Positions 41,060 to 51,169 are shown, counted from the stretch's first letter. The stretch is DNA of 64,000 nt from Streptomyces angustmyceticus (GCF_019933235.1 NZ_CP082945.1:2666001-2730000), one strand, 5' to 3'. Numbers and translations: made by a program. The notes: generated from the letters alone by a model not told the origin.

Positions 41060-43360
41060 ATGGCCACCGCGGTCGGAGAGCACGGCGTCGAGTTGGAGAT
41101 CGGCGGGATGACCTGCGCCTCGTGCGCCGCCCGCATCGAGAAGAAGCTCAACCGCATGGAGGGGGTCACCGCCACCGTCAACTACGCCACCGAGAAGGCC
41201 CAGGTGACCGTCGCGGGCGGCAGCGGCGTCGAGGCCGCCGACCTGATCGCCACCGTGGAGCGGACCGGCTACACCGCGGCGCTCCCCCGGCCCGCCCCGG
41301 AGCCGGAGACCGGCACCGAGGACGGCGGCACGGAGGACGGCGGCACCGCGGACGGCGCGGACGCCCTCGCCCCTCTCCGGCAGCGCCTGCTGATCTCCCT
41401 CGCCCTCTCCGTCCCCGTGGTGCTGATGGCGATGGTCCCGCCACTGCAGTTCACCAACTGGCAGTGGCTGTCGCTGACCCTGGCCGCGCCCGTGGTCGCG
41501 TACGGCGCCTGGCCGTTCCACCGCGCCGCCTGGACGAACCTGCGGCACGGCAGCGCCACCATGGACACCCTCATCTCGATGGGCACCCTCGCGGCACTGG
41601 GCTGGTCGGTGTGGGCCCTGTTCTTCGGCACCGCGGGCATGCCCGGGATGACCCACCCCTTCGAGCTGACCATCGCCCGCACCGACGGCAGCGGCAGCAT
41701 CTACCTGGAGGCCGCCGCCGGGGTCACCACCTTCATCCTGACCGGGCGCTACGTCGAGGCGCGCGCGAAGCGGAAGGCCGGTGCGGCGCTGCGGGCGCTG
41801 CTGGAGCTGGGTGCCAAGGACGTCGCCGTGCTGCGCGACGGCCGGGAGGTGCGGGTCCCGGTCGCCGCGCTGAAGCCCGGCGACCGCTTCGCCGTACGGC
41901 CCGGCGAGAAGATCGCCACCGACGGGACGGTGCTGGAGGGCGCCTCGGCCGTGGACGCCTCGATGCTCACCGGCGAGTCCGTGCCCGTCGAGGTCTCCCC
42001 CGGCGACACCGTCACCGGCGCCACCGTCAACGCGGGCGGCCGGCTGGTCGTCGAGGCCACCCGGGTCGGCGCGGACACCCAGCTCGCCCGGATGGCGCGG
42101 CTGGTCGAGGACGCGCAGAACGGCAAGGCGGCCGCCCAGCGGCTGGCGGACCGGATCTCCGCGGTCTTCGTCCCGCTCGTGATCGTCCTGGCCCTGGGCA
42201 CCCTGGCCTGCTGGCTCGCCACCGGCGCGGGCGCGGTCGCCGCCTTCACGGCCGCCGTCGCCGTCCTGATCATCGCCTGCCCGTGCGCCCTGGGCCTGGC
42301 CACCCCGACCGCGCTGATGGTCGGCACCGGACGCGGCGCCCAGCTCGGCATCCTGCTCAAGGGGCCCGAGGTGCTGGAGTCGACCCGCCGGGTGGACACC
42401 GTCGTCCTGGACAAGACCGGCACGGTCACCACCGGCGTGATGACGCTGACCGGCGTCCACCTCGCCGACGGCGTCCCGGAGCGGACGGCGCTGCGGCTGG
42501 CCGGCGCGCTGGAGCACGCCTCCGAGCACCCCGTCGCCCGCGCCATCGCCGCCGGTGCCGCACAGCGCACCGGTGACGGCGGCGCGGGGGCGGACACCCT
42601 GCCCGCCGTCGAGGACTTCGCGAACGTCCCCGGCCTGGGCGTCCGGGGCGTCGTCGAGGGGCACCGCGTCCTGGTGGGCCGCGCGCAGCTGCTGCACCAG
42701 GCGGGGCAGCGGCTGCCGTCCGGGCTGGCCGACGCCAAGGCCGCGGCCGAGGCCGAGGGCCGTACCGCGGTCACCGTCGGCTGGGACGGCGCGGCCCGCG
42801 CGGTGCTGGTGGTGTCCGACGCGGTGAAGCCCACCAGCGCCGAGGCGGTGCGCCGGCTGCGGGACCTGGGCCTGACGCCGGTGCTGCTGACCGGCGACAA
42901 CCGGGCCGTCGCGGCGGCGGTGGCGGCCGAGGTCGGGATCGACGAGGTGATCGCCGAGGTGCTCCCCGAGGACAAGGTGGCGGTCGTCGAACGGCTGCAG
43001 TCCGAGGGACGCTCGGTGGCCATGGTCGGCGACGGCGTCAACGACGCGGCCGCCCTGGCCCGCGCCGACCTGGGGCTGGCGATGGGCACCGGCACCGACG
43101 CCGCCATCGAGGCCGGCGACCTCACCCTCGTACGGGGCGATCTGCGGGTCGCCGCGGACGCCATCCGGCTGGCGCGGGCGACCCTCGGCACCATCCGGAC
43201 CAACCTGTTCTGGGCCTTCGGCTACAACGTCGCGGCGCTGCCGCTGGCCGCGGCCGGCCTGCTCAACCCGATGATCGCCGGGGCCGCGATGGCGTTCTCC
43301 TCGGTCTTCGTCGTCGGCAACAGCCTGCGGCTGCGCCGCTTCCGGGCACAGGCCGGGTAG
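41060..43360 (+). CDS. copA: Copper-exporting P1B-type ATPase
   Basis: The product is 766 aa. One N-terminal heavy-metal-associated domain has GGMTCASC (Cys19, Cys22). Eight membrane spans follow, with the transport motif CPC at 407-409 ([13 protein letters not shown]). The actuator loop has TGES, and the phosphorylation site is Asp451 in DKTGT. Then come SEHPVA, TGDN and [14 protein letters not shown]. The CPC motif plus the upstream CsoR box point to Cu(I) export. The start is an ATG with GAGGAG five bases upstream. No chaperone copZ is adjacent. Confidence 0.95.
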   Translation: MATAVGEHGVELEIGGMTCASCAARIEKKLNRMEGVTATVNYATEKAQVTVAGGSGVEAADLIATVERTGYTAALPRPAPEPETGTEDGGTEDGGTADGADALAPLRQRLLISLALSVPVVLMAMVPPLQFTNWQWLSLTLAAPVVAYGAWPFHRAAWTNLRHGSATMDTLISMGTLAALGWSVWALFFGTAGMPGMTHPFELTIARTDGSGSIYLEAAAGVTTFILTGRYVEARAKRKAGAALRALLELGAKDVAVLRDGREVRVPVAALKPGDRFAVRPGEKIATDGTVLEGASAVDASMLTGESVPVEVSPGDTVTGATVNAGGRLVVEATRVGADTQLARMARLVEDAQNGKAAAQRLADRISAVFVPLVIVLALGTLACWLATGAGAVAAFTAAVAVLIIACPCALGLATPTALMVGTGRGAQLGILLKGPEVLESTRRVDTVVLDKTGTVTTGVMTLTGVHLADGVPERTALRLAGALEHASEHPVARAIAAGAAQRTGDGGAGADTLPAVEDFANVPGLGVRGVVEGHRVLVGRAQLLHQAGQRLPSGLADAKAAAEAEGRTAVTVGWDGAARAVLVVSDAVKPTSAEAVRRLRDLGLTPVLLTGDNRAVAAAVAAEVGIDEVIAEVLPEDKVAVVERLQSEGRSVAMVGDGVNDAAALARADLGLAMGTGTDAAIEAGDLTLVRGDLRVAADAIRLARATLGTIRTNLFWAFGYNVAALPLAAAGLLNPMIAGAAMAFSSVFVVGNSLRLRRFRAQAG

Positions 43361-43574
43361 CCGGGCCGCTGCCCCGTAAGGACCTGTCCCGCCACCCGCC
43401 GGGCGCCCCGCACCGTCCGGGGCGCCCCCGCGGGCCCGGCGGCGGCGGGATCCCGGCGGTTCTGACGACTGTCTCCAGTTCTGGCGACGGAACATTGGCA
43501 GTTCGCGCAGCCGCCGGCCGTCGCCGAGGGGTGAGACTGGTCGACATACCGCCCACCCACGTACAGGGGAATTC

Positions 43575-44513
43575 ATGACCGGGTCACGCGTCCTGGCTCT
43601 CGGCCATTACCAGCCCTCCGGCGTGCTCACCAACGACGACCTCGCCAGGATCGTCGACACCGACGACGCCTGGATCCGCAGCCGGGTGGGCATCCGCACC
43701 CGCCATGTCGCGGCCCCCGACGAGACCGTGGACTCCATGGCCTCCGCCGCCGCGGCCAAGGCCCTGGCCGCCAGCGGCCTGGCCCCGCAGGACATCGACC
43801 TGGTGCTGGTCGCCACCTGCACGGCCACCGACCGCAGCCCGAACACCGCGGCCCGGGTCGCCGCCCGCCTCGGCCTGGACGCGCCCGCCACGATGGACCT
43901 CAACGTCGTGTGCTCCGGCTTCACCCACGCGCTGGCCACCGCCGACCACGCCATCCGGGCCGGCTCCGCGACCCATGCCCTGGTCATCGGCGCGGAGAAG
44001 TTCACCGAGGTCGTGGACTGGGCCGACCGCTCGACGTGTGTGCTGGTCGGCGACGGGGCGGGCGCCGCGGTGGTCAGCGCCTCGCCCGAGCCGGGGATCG
44101 GTCCCGTGCTGTGGGGCTCGGTGCCGCAGATGGGCGGTGCGGTCCGGATCGAGGGCGAGCCGGCCCGCTTCTCCCAGGAGGGCCAGACCGTCTACCGCTG
44201 GGCCACCACCCAGCTGCCGGCCATCGCCCGCACGGTGTGCGAACGCTCCGGGATCACGCCCGCCGACCTCGCCGGCGTGGTGCTGCACCAGGCCAACCTG
44301 CGGATCATCGAGCCGGTCGCGGAGCGGCTCGGCGCGGTCAACGCGGTGGTCGCCAAGGACGTCGTCGAGTCCGGGAACACCTCCGCGGCCTCCGTGCCGC
44401 TCGCCCTGTCCAAGCTGGTCGAACGCCGCGAGATCAGCTCCGGCGCCCCGGTGCTGCTGTTCGCCTTCGGCGGCAACCTCTCGTACGCGGGCCAGGTCAT
44501 CCAGTGCCCGTGA
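43575..44513 (+). CDS. 3-oxoacyl-ACP synthase III (KAS III) family protein
   Basis: The product is 312 aa. The catalytic triad of FabH-type enzymes is complete: Cys113 in LNVVCSGF, His238 in VVLHQANLR and Asn268 in ESGNTSAAS. They condense an acyl-CoA starter with malonyl-ACP. No fatty-acid synthase genes (fabD, acpP, fabF) are adjacent, so this is a stand-alone paralogue rather than the housekeeping FabH. It may serve a specialised fatty acid or starter unit. ATG 43575 follows AGGGG after several bases. Confidence 0.9.
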   Translation: MTGSRVLALGHYQPSGVLTNDDLARIVDTDDAWIRSRVGIRTRHVAAPDETVDSMASAAAAKALAASGLAPQDIDLVLVATCTATDRSPNTAARVAARLGLDAPATMDLNVVCSGFTHALATADHAIRAGSATHALVIGAEKFTEVVDWADRSTCVLVGDGAGAAVVSASPEPGIGPVLWGSVPQMGGAVRIEGEPARFSQEGQTVYRWATTQLPAIARTVCERSGITPADLAGVVLHQANLRIIEPVAERLGAVNAVVAKDVVESGNTSAASVPLALSKLVERREISSGAPVLLFAFGGNLSYAGQVIQCP

Positions 44514-44591
44514 GGCAGCGCGCCTGAGACGGGCCGCGGCGCGTCCGATTCGTTCAAGACCGCGGCACGGCGGGCGTCCTACGCTCGCCGC

Positions 44592-45014
44592 ATGACCACC
44601 ACTTCTTCCTCCCCCGCCCCGTCCGCACCACGGTTCGCCGCCATCGGCATGGTCGTCGCCGACATGGCCGCGGCCCTCGCCTTCTACCGCCGCCTCGGCC
44701 TGGACATCCCCGCCGAGGCGGACCGCGCCCCGCACGCCGAGGCCCGGCTCCCCGGCGGGTTGCGCCTGATGTGGGACAGCTACGCGACCGCCCGCGCCGT
44801 CGACCCGGACTGGACGCCGCCGCAGGGCGGCACGCCGACGGGGCTGGCCTTCGAGTGCGCGGACCCGGCCGGCGTCGACGCGGTCTACGCGGAACTCACC
44901 GCCGCGGGCTACAAGGGCGAGAAGCCGCCGTGGGACGCCTTCTGGGGGCAGCGCTACGCCGTCGTCCAGGACCCGGACGGCCACGGGGTCGACCTCTTCG
45001 CACCGCTGCCGTAG
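44592..45014 (+). CDS. VOC (glyoxalase/bleomycin resistance fold) family protein
   Basis: The product is 140 aa with two beta-alpha-beta-beta-beta units (IGMVVADMAAALAFYRRLGLD; FECADPAGVDAVYAELTAAGYKG) and a C-terminal YAVVQDPDGHGVDLFAPLP, the usual position of a metal-ligand Glu/Asp. It may be a dioxygenase, a glyoxalase or a ligand-binding resistance protein; residues do not decide. It lies 78 bp after the KAS III gene but without coupling. Confidence 0.85.
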   Translation: MTTTSSSPAPSAPRFAAIGMVVADMAAALAFYRRLGLDIPAEADRAPHAEARLPGGLRLMWDSYATARAVDPDWTPPQGGTPTGLAFECADPAGVDAVYAELTAAGYKGEKPPWDAFWGQRYAVVQDPDGHGVDLFAPLP

Positions 45015-45054
45015 GACTCCGCTGCCGTAGGAGGCGGGTGGGGGACGCGGGCTC

Positions 45055-45288
45055 CTAGCCGATGTCCCCGGGGTGCTCGCGCAGGTACAGCGCGCCGCAG
45101 CTGTGGCAGAACGGCTCCCCCCGGGGCGTGCCCCAGACGTCGGCCGTCTGGGTGGCGGCGGCCGGCGCCAGGTCCCGTCCGCACATCGCGGTGGTGCCCT
45201 CCAGCCGCACCATGTGCCAGATCTTCACCGGCGTGTCCGCGTGCGGCAGGACGCCTTCCTCGTACTCGGCGCGCATCTCGTGCTCCAT
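45055..45288 (-). CDS. Small hypothetical protein with a possible zinc pair
   Basis: The product is 77 aa. MEHEMRAEYEEGVLPHADTP and VKIWHMVRLEG are followed by AMCGRDL and FCHSCGALYLREH. One Cys in the middle and a C-x2-C near the end could bind zinc, as in other tiny Streptomyces proteins of this kind that I have seen annotated as hypothetical. AGGAGG lies nine bases before the ATG. The function is unknown. Confidence 0.65.
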   Translation of the reverse strand: MEHEMRAEYEEGVLPHADTPVKIWHMVRLEGTTAMCGRDLAPAAATQTADVWGTPRGEPFCHSCGALYLREHPGDIG

Positions 45289-45396
45289 GGCGGTGCACCT
45301 CCTACGCCCACGATGCGCCAGCCGCCCGGCTGCCACAACGGCACCGGGCCGCCGGGCGGCGGCCCGAGGACCCGCGCGGGCCCGCCGGAAAGCCGG

Positions 45397-46317
45397 TCAG
45401 AACACCGACCAGCCGGTCAGCGTCGTGAAGTGGTCCAGGGCCGCGGCGCCCGCCACCGAGTTGCCGCGGGCATCGAGCCCGGGGCTCCACACGCACAGCG
45501 TGCAGCGGCCCGGGATCACGGCGATGATGCCGCCGCCGACGCCGCTCTTCGCGGGCAGCCCGACGCGGTAGGCGAACTCCCCCGCCGCGTCGTACGTCCC
45601 GCAGGTCAGCATCACCGCGTTGATCCGCTTGGCCTCGCGGGCCTCCAGCAGGCGGCTGCCGTCGGCGCGCAGCCCGTGGCGGGCGAGGAATCCGCCGGCG
45701 ACGGCCAGGTCCCGGCAGCTCATCTCGATCGAGCACTGCCAGAAGTAGTGCTCGATGACGCTGGGGACGGGGTTCTCCAGGTTGCCGAAGGACGCCATGA
45801 AGTGCGCCAGCGCGGCGTTGCGGTCGCCGTGGTCGGCCTCGGAGTCGGCCACCGCCTGGTCGAAGGCGAGGTCGGGGTTGCCGCTCTCCTCCCGCAGGAA
45901 GTGCAGCATCGAGGTGCTGGCGTCGCCGGTGAGGGTCTGCAGCCGGTCGGTGACCACCAGCGCGCCCGCGTTGATGAACGGGTTGCGCGGAATGCCGTTC
46001 TCCGCCTCCAGCTGGACCAGCGAGTTGAACGGGGTGCCGGACGGCTCGCGGCCCACCCGCCGCCAGATGTCGTCGTGGCCGTCGTGGCTCTGCGCCATCA
46101 CCAGCGCCAGCGAGAAGGTCTTGGAGATGGACTGGACCGAGAACGGGGTCTCCCAGTCGCCGACGCCGTACACGTCGCCGTGGATGTCGGCCACCGCGAT
46201 CCCAAAGCGGTCCGCCGACACCCGTTCGAGGGCCGGTATGTAGTCGGCGACCCTGCCCTGTCGCGCGTACGGCCTGGCGTGGGCCGCTACCTCTTCGAGA
46301 ACGGCCTGGTAGTCCAT
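45397..46317 (-). CDS. glsA: Glutaminase
   Basis: This 306-aa enzyme hydrolyses glutamine to glutamate and ammonia. It has the beta-lactamase-like glutaminase fold, with SVQSISKTFSLALVM (S-x-x-K catalytic pair), GTPFNSLVQLE, PFINAGALVVTD and KSGVGGGIIAVIPG. Length and motifs match GlsA. ATG 46317 was chosen; GTG 46326 three codons upstream is possible. Neither has a strong ribosome site. An AraC-type regulator gene ends 10 bp upstream, and both are on the same strand, so they may be cotranscribed. Confidence 0.93.
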   Translation of the reverse strand: MDYQAVLEEVAAHARPYARQGRVADYIPALERVSADRFGIAVADIHGDVYGVGDWETPFSVQSISKTFSLALVMAQSHDGHDDIWRRVGREPSGTPFNSLVQLEAENGIPRNPFINAGALVVTDRLQTLTGDASTSMLHFLREESGNPDLAFDQAVADSEADHGDRNAALAHFMASFGNLENPVPSVIEHYFWQCSIEMSCRDLAVAGGFLARHGLRADGSRLLEAREAKRINAVMLTCGTYDAAGEFAYRVGLPAKSGVGGGIIAVIPGRCTLCVWSPGLDARGNSVAGAAALDHFTTLTGWSVF

Positions 46318-46327
46318 GACGGACACG

Positions 46328-47080
46328 CTAACCCGGGGCGAGCAGCGCCCCCATCGGGGCCCCCGCCAGCGACTTCACCTCGCGGGCGAGATGCGCCTGG
46401 TCCGCGTATCCGGCGAGCGCCGCGACCTGTGCGCCGGGCATCCCGGAGCGCGCCAGGTCGAGCGCCCGGACGAGCCGCAGCACCCGGGTCAGGGTCTTGG
46501 GGCCGTAGCCGAACGCGTCCAGGCTGAGCCGGTGCAGCTGGCGTTCGCTCAGCGCGACGGAGCGGGCCACCTCGGCGACGGGACGGCCGCGGGCGAGCGC
46601 CGCGGCGACGGCGGCGATCCGGTCCCCGGCCGCGGCGGCGTCCTGGAGGCGGGCCCCGGCGGTCTCCTCCAGGAGGCGGCCGATGCCGCCCCCGCCGCCT
46701 CGTTCCCCGGCCCCCGCCAGCCGCCCGGCCAGCGCCCGCACCCGTCCTGCGGGCCACAGGTCCGCCAAGGGCACCCGCTGGTCGCGCAGTTCACGGGCCG
46801 GTACGCCGAAGACGGCCGGGCCCTGGCCCGGCGCGAAGCGCAGCCCCACATGGCGGGTGCCGGGCACGACGCCCTCCGGGAGGTGCGGCCCGGTGTCCGG
46901 TCCCGCGACCAGCAGCCGGCCCTCGCTCCAGATCAGGTCCGTACAGCCGTCGGGCAGCACCGGCCGGTCCGAGGGCAGGGCGGTACGCGTCCACAGCACC
47001 GCGCCCGCCAGCCGCGACGCCCGCTCGCGGTACCCGGCGGGTACGCCGGGTGGCTCATCCGTGTCGCGCTCTTCGCCCAC
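46328..47080 (-). CDS. AraC-family transcriptional regulator
   Basis: The product is 250 aa. The N-terminal part has the DUF6597-like sensing fold (VLPDGCTDLIWSEGRLLVAG, RHVGLRFAPGQGPAVFGVPA). The C-terminus is the double HTH (PVAEVARSVALSERQLHRLS; GYGPKTLTRVLRLVRAL; VAALAGYADQAHLAREV). GTG 47080 is a reasonable start, but the ribosome site is poor. It lies directly upstream of glsA. A divergent small gene starts 79 bp away. Confidence 0.85.
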   Translation of the reverse strand: MGEERDTDEPPGVPAGYRERASRLAGAVLWTRTALPSDRPVLPDGCTDLIWSEGRLLVAGPDTGPHLPEGVVPGTRHVGLRFAPGQGPAVFGVPARELRDQRVPLADLWPAGRVRALAGRLAGAGERGGGGGIGRLLEETAGARLQDAAAAGDRIAAVAAALARGRPVAEVARSVALSERQLHRLSLDAFGYGPKTLTRVLRLVRALDLARSGMPGAQVAALAGYADQAHLAREVKSLAGAPMGALLAPG

Positions 47081-47159
47081 ATGCCCCAGCCTGGCACGGG
47101 AACCCCACGGCCGTCCGCGCCGTTGATCCCTTACGACACGGACCTCACGGAGGTGGCAC

Positions 47160-47399
47160 ATGTCAGGGTTTCTCGACCGCGCCAAGGAGCAGGCACGGCA
47201 GGGGCTGGCGCAGGGCAAGCAGAAGGTCGACGAGGTGCAGCAGAACCGCGCCGGCAACGACCTGCTGAGAAAGCTGGGCGCCGCGTACTTCGCCGAGCGG
47301 CGGGGCAGCGGTTCGCCGGAGGCGACCCAGGACGCGCTCAACACCCTGGAGGCGCATGTCAACGCGCACGGCGACGGGTTCCTGCACACGAGCGGGTAG
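47160..47399 (+). CDS. Small helical hypothetical protein
   Basis: The product is 79 aa, starting with a charged amphipathic helix (SGFLDRAKEQARQGLAQGKQ, then KVDEVQQNRAGNDLLRKLGA) and continuing AYFAERRGSGSPEATQDALNTL. The ATG has CGGAGG six bases upstream. Similar small proteins are widespread in Streptomyces, but no function is known to me. It is divergent from the AraC gene. Confidence 0.75.
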   Translation: MSGFLDRAKEQARQGLAQGKQKVDEVQQNRAGNDLLRKLGAAYFAERRGSGSPEATQDALNTLEAHVNAHGDGFLHTSG

Positions 47400-47456
47400 C
47401 GCCCCGGCCAGGGGCGGGCCCGGGGCGAAGGCGCCCGCCGCGCGGCGCCCGGGACA

Positions 47457-48389
47457 ATGGGCGGCGTGACCCGCACCGCCCCCGGCCCGCCGCCGGATCC
47501 GCACACCCTGCGCCCGCGCCTGCCCTCGCCCCTCCAGGAGATCGAGGACGAGCCGTTCGCACGCCTCGGCATACGGCTGGTGCTCAAGCGGGACGACCTG
47601 ATCCACCCGGACCTGCCGGGCAACAAGTGGCGCAAGCTGGCGCCGAACCTGCGCGCCGCCGCCGCGGCGGGCGACCGGGCGCTGCTGACCTTCGGCGGCG
47701 CCTACTCCAACCACCTGCGGGCCACCGCCGCGGCGGGCCGGCTGCTCGGCTTCGCCACCATCGGCGTCGTCCGCGGCGACGAACTCGCCGGGGCGCCGCT
47801 CAACCCGTCCCTGGCCCGCTGCGCCGCCGACGGCATGCGGCTGCACTTCCTCGACCGGGCCCGCTACCGCCGCACCGGCGACCCGGACATACGCGCCGCC
47901 CTGCACGACCTCTTCGGCGCGTTCCGCGTCATACCGGAGGGCGGCAGCAACGCCCTCGCCGCGCAGGGCTGCGCCGAGCTGGGCCGGGAGCTGCGCGGCG
48001 CCGCGGACACCGTCGCGGTGGCCTGCGGGACCGGCGGCACCCTGGCCGGGCTGGCCGCGGGGCTGGGGCCGGGGCAGCGCGCCCTGGGCGTGCCCGTGCT
48101 CAAGGGCGGCGACCCGCACTTCCTTGGGGGGACGGTCGAGGAACTGCAGCGCGCGGCGTTCGGCGGGCCGCGCGGCGACTGGACGCTGGACGGCCGCTTC
48201 CACTGCGGCGGATACGCCCGCCGCACCCCGGAACTCGACGCGTTCGCGGACGCCTTCGAGGACCGGCACCAGCTGCCCGTGGAGCGGATCTACGTCGCCA
48301 AGCTGCTGTACGGCCTGACGACCCTGGCCGGCGAGGGCGTCTTCGCCCCCGGCAGCACGGTCGCCGCGGTGATCACCGGCACCCCGTGA
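47457..48389 (+). CDS. PLP-dependent ACC deaminase / D-cysteine desulfhydrase family enzyme
   Basis: The product is 310 aa. The PLP-binding Lys lies in LPGNKWRKLAPNL, the family signature of 1-aminocyclopropane-1-carboxylate deaminase-like proteins, and AYSNHLRATAAAG and ACGTGGTLAGLAAG are the cofactor-phosphate loops. True ACC deaminases and D-cysteine desulfhydrases cannot be told apart reliably by eye, and the latter is more common in bacteria. The start could be ATG 47457 or GTG 47466. It is followed by a convergent antiporter gene. Confidence 0.85.
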   Translation: MGGVTRTAPGPPPDPHTLRPRLPSPLQEIEDEPFARLGIRLVLKRDDLIHPDLPGNKWRKLAPNLRAAAAAGDRALLTFGGAYSNHLRATAAAGRLLGFATIGVVRGDELAGAPLNPSLARCAADGMRLHFLDRARYRRTGDPDIRAALHDLFGAFRVIPEGGSNALAAQGCAELGRELRGAADTVAVACGTGGTLAGLAAGLGPGQRALGVPVLKGGDPHFLGGTVEELQRAAFGGPRGDWTLDGRFHCGGYARRTPELDAFADAFEDRHQLPVERIYVAKLLYGLTTLAGEGVFAPGSTVAAVITGTP

Positions 48390-48435
48390 GCCCCTGGGGC
48401 GCGTCCGCACAGTCCCGTCCGGCGCGCGGCACGCC

Positions 48436-50037
48436 CTACGAAGCCTCCTCCCGGTAGGCCGCCGCCTCCTCCAGGTCCAGCCGGCGCAGCAGCGTCCGCA
48501 GCATCTCGTCGTCGATCCGGCCGGAGTCCCGCAGGTGGACGAACACCCGCCGCTCGGTGTCGATCATCTCGCGGGCCAGCCGCCGGTAGGTCTGGTCGGC
48601 CGACTCCCCGGTCACCTCGTTGACCGCGCCGAGCCGCTCCCACACGGCGTTGCGGCGCCGCTCCATGATCGTCCGCAGCCGGTCGGCGAGCGGCCCCGGC
48701 AGGGCGTTGCGCTCGTCCCCGAGCAGCTCCTCCAGCCGCTCCTCGGCGGCGCGCGAGGCCGCGTTCTGCGCCTGCGCCTCGGCGAGCGTCTCCCGCTGCG
48801 GGTCCGGGCCCGGCAGTTTCAGCGCGCGGATCAGCGGCGGCAGCGTCAGCCCCTGGACGACGAGGGTGGCGATGACCGTGGTGAAGGTCAGGAAGAGCAC
48901 GAGGTTGCGGGCCGGGAAGGCGCCGCCGCCGGGCACGGTGGACGGCAGGGAGAACGCGATGGCCAGCGACACCACACCGCGCATCCCGGCCCAGCCGACC
49001 ACGACCGGCGACTTCCAGTTGGTGTCCGGCTCCCGGGCCCGGATCCGGGCCGACAGGACGCGCGGCAGATAGGTCCCGGGAAAGACCCACACGAAGCGCG
49101 CCAGGACCACGGCGAGGAACATCACGACCGCGTACCAGAGGGCCTGCGCCGCGCCGAACTCCCCCAGCCCGCGCAGCACGACCCGCAGCTGCAGCCCGAT
49201 CAGCGCGAAGACGGCGGACTCCAGCACGAAGGAGACCACCTTCCACACGGCCTCCTCCTGGAGCCGGGTCTCGAAGTCGACCTGCCAGGAGCGGTGCCCC
49301 AGGTAGAGGCCGACCACGACGACGGCGAGCACCCCGGAGGCGTGCAGCTGCTCGGCCGCCGCGTAGGCGAAGAACGGGATGAGCAGCGAGAGGGTGTTCT
49401 CCAGCAGCGCCGACTCGCGCAGCCGGACGCGCAGCCAGTGCAGCGGCACCATCAGGACGACGCCGATCCCGATGCCGCCCAGCGAGGCGACGGCGAACTC
49501 CTTGATCCCGTTGCCCCAGGTGGCGCCGGCACCGAGGGCCGCGGCGAGCAGCACCTTGTACGCGGTGATCGCGGTGGCGTCGTTGAACAGCGATTCGCCC
49601 TGCAGGATCGTGGTGATCCGGTGCGGCAGCCCGAGCCGGCGGGCGATGGCGGTGGCCGCGACGGCGTCCGGCGGGGCGACGACGGCCCCCAGGACCAGCG
49701 CGACGGTCAGCGGCAGGCCCGGGATGACGAGGTAGGCCAGCGCGCCGACGGCCAGCGTCGCGAACAGCACGTACCCGACGGACAGCAGCGCCACCGGCCG
49801 CAGGTTGGCCCGCAGGTCCAGGTACGAGCTGTCCAGCGCGGCGGTGTGCAGCAGCGGCGGCAGCACCAGCGGCAGCACGATGTGCGGGTCGAGGGTGTAG
49901 TCCGGGATTCCCGGGACGAAGGACACCGCGAGACCCGCGGCGACCAGCAGCAGCGGCGCGGGGACGGGGGTACGGCGTGCCAGCCCGGCGACCGCCGCGC
50001 TCCCCGCGACCAGCAAAAACAGCGGCATCACAGCCAT
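48436..50037 (-). CDS. Na+/H+ antiporter, CPA1 family
   Basis: The product is 533 aa with about 12 membrane spans. The ion-path motifs are VVAPPDAVAATAIARRLG and LQGESLFNDATAITAYKVLL, with VVGWAGMRGVVSLAIAFSLP near the end of the membrane part. A long cytoplasmic C-terminus (about 430-533) with DPQRETLAEAQAQNAASRAA, RRLAREMIDTERRVFVHLRD and LLRRLDLEEAAAYREE is typical of NhaP/YjcE-type exchangers. The ATG is 59 bp from a divergent zinc-finger gene. It is distinct from the shorter antiporter at 32.8 kb. Confidence 0.92.
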   Translation of the reverse strand: MAVMPLFLLVAGSAAVAGLARRTPVPAPLLLVAAGLAVSFVPGIPDYTLDPHIVLPLVLPPLLHTAALDSSYLDLRANLRPVALLSVGYVLFATLAVGALAYLVIPGLPLTVALVLGAVVAPPDAVAATAIARRLGLPHRITTILQGESLFNDATAITAYKVLLAAALGAGATWGNGIKEFAVASLGGIGIGVVLMVPLHWLRVRLRESALLENTLSLLIPFFAYAAAEQLHASGVLAVVVVGLYLGHRSWQVDFETRLQEEAVWKVVSFVLESAVFALIGLQLRVVLRGLGEFGAAQALWYAVVMFLAVVLARFVWVFPGTYLPRVLSARIRAREPDTNWKSPVVVGWAGMRGVVSLAIAFSLPSTVPGGGAFPARNLVLFLTFTTVIATLVVQGLTLPPLIRALKLPGPDPQRETLAEAQAQNAASRAAEERLEELLGDERNALPGPLADRLRTIMERRRNAVWERLGAVNEVTGESADQTYRRLAREMIDTERRVFVHLRDSGRIDDEMLRTLLRRLDLEEAAAYREEAS

Positions 50038-50095
50038 CGACCCGTCCCGTCCCCGAACCCTTCGCCGCCCGTCCCGGCGATCTAACCTGGCCATC

Positions 50096-50356
50096 ATGAG
50101 CGAGTGCACGCACGTTGCCGAACTGCCGCGCCCCGAGCCGGCCCCGCTGAGCGCCACCTGCCTGGAGTGCCTGGCCGCCGGCAGCCACCCCGTACAGCTG
50201 CGGAAGTGCCGGGTCTGCGGCCACGTCGGCTGCTGCGATTCGTCGCCGTTCCGGCACGCGACCCGGCACTTCGAGGAGACCGGCCACCCCGTGATGCGGA
50301 CCTTCGAGCCGGGTGAGTCCTGGCGCTGGTGCTTCGTCGACCAGAAGCTGGTGTGA
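50096..50356 (+). CDS. UBP-type zinc-finger domain protein
   Basis: The product is 86 aa and consists only of a zf-UBP domain: CTHV near the N-terminus, TCLECLAAG, LRKCRVCGHVGCCDSSPFRH, then ATRHFEETGHPVMRTFE, which gives the Cys/His set for zinc. In eukaryotes this domain binds the ubiquitin C-terminus. In Streptomyces it is stand-alone and its partner is unknown. It is divergent from the antiporter and is the next gene upstream of the acetyltransferase, 32 bp apart. Confidence 0.85.
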   Translation: MSECTHVAELPRPEPAPLSATCLECLAAGSHPVQLRKCRVCGHVGCCDSSPFRHATRHFEETGHPVMRTFEPGESWRWCFVDQKLV

Positions 50357-50388
50357 AGCACCTCGGGAGACCCGTTTAGCCTTCACCC

Positions 50389-50877
50389 ATGATCCGCGAA
50401 GCGACCCCCGACGACGTCCCCGTCATCCTGGCCATGATCGGCGAGCTGGCGGCGTACGAGCGTGCCCCCGAGGCCGCGCAGGCCACCGAGCCACAGCTCG
50501 CGGAAGCCCTCTTCGGGCCGCAGCCGGCCGCCTTCGCGCTGATCGCGGAGGCCGGCGGCGCCCCGGTCGGCTTCGCCCTGTGGTTCCGGAACTTCTCGAC
50601 GTGGACGGGCACGCACGGTGTCTATCTGGAGGACCTGTACGTCCGCCCCGAGGCGCGCGGCGACGGCCACGGCAAGGCGCTGCTCGCGGCCCTCGCGGAG
50701 ATCTGCGTGGGCCGCGGATACGAGCGTTTCGAGTGGTCGGTCCTGGATTGGAACGAACCGTCCATCGGTTTTTACCGGTCCATCGGCGCCCTGCCCATGG
50801 ACGAATGGACGGTCTTCCGGCTCACTGGAGAGGCGCTGCACAACCTTGCGGGCACCTCGCGTGTCAACGGAGCGTAA
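50389..50877 (+). CDS. GNAT family N-acetyltransferase
   Basis: The product is 162 aa. It shows the GNAT order: IREATPDDVPVILAMIGELA at the start, ALIAEAGGAPVGFALWFRNF, then the acetyl-CoA loop YLEDLYVRPEARGDGHGKALLAAL and the C-terminal VLDWNEPSIGFYRSIGA. It is closest in pattern to spermidine/diamine acetyltransferase-like proteins (LEDLYV, FEWSVLDWN), but the substrate is not certain. Confidence 0.9.
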   Translation: MIREATPDDVPVILAMIGELAAYERAPEAAQATEPQLAEALFGPQPAAFALIAEAGGAPVGFALWFRNFSTWTGTHGVYLEDLYVRPEARGDGHGKALLAALAEICVGRGYERFEWSVLDWNEPSIGFYRSIGALPMDEWTVFRLTGEALHNLAGTSRVNGA

Positions 50878-51169
50878 TCGGCATCGATTTGACAGTGCAC
50901 ACCTCTAGCCACTGTCCGTACCCGTGGCTTTACAATCAGTGACAGCGAGGGCGCCGGGCGAACCGTGGCCGGAGCGTCGTCGGACGGCAGCCGTGCGCCT
51001 TCCGGGCGACACCGGCCCGCAGATCGCGATAGCGTCACAGCCGGACCATGTGTCGCGCCGGATCGTTCTTCCCGCTGTCAGAGAGGGAAGAGAACCGGCA
51101 CGCATATCCCGAACAACGCGAATATCGCGCATTCCAGCTCAACCAGCTTGTGCCACCTTGGAGGTGAGG
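50878..51169. other. Control region before the anti-sigma/sigma pair
   Basis: 292 bp with no supported gene. It should hold the promoters of the prsH-sigH operon, which is multi-promoter and stress-induced in S. coelicolor. TTGACA at 50889-50894 is the best -35-like hexamer. Confidence 0.45.
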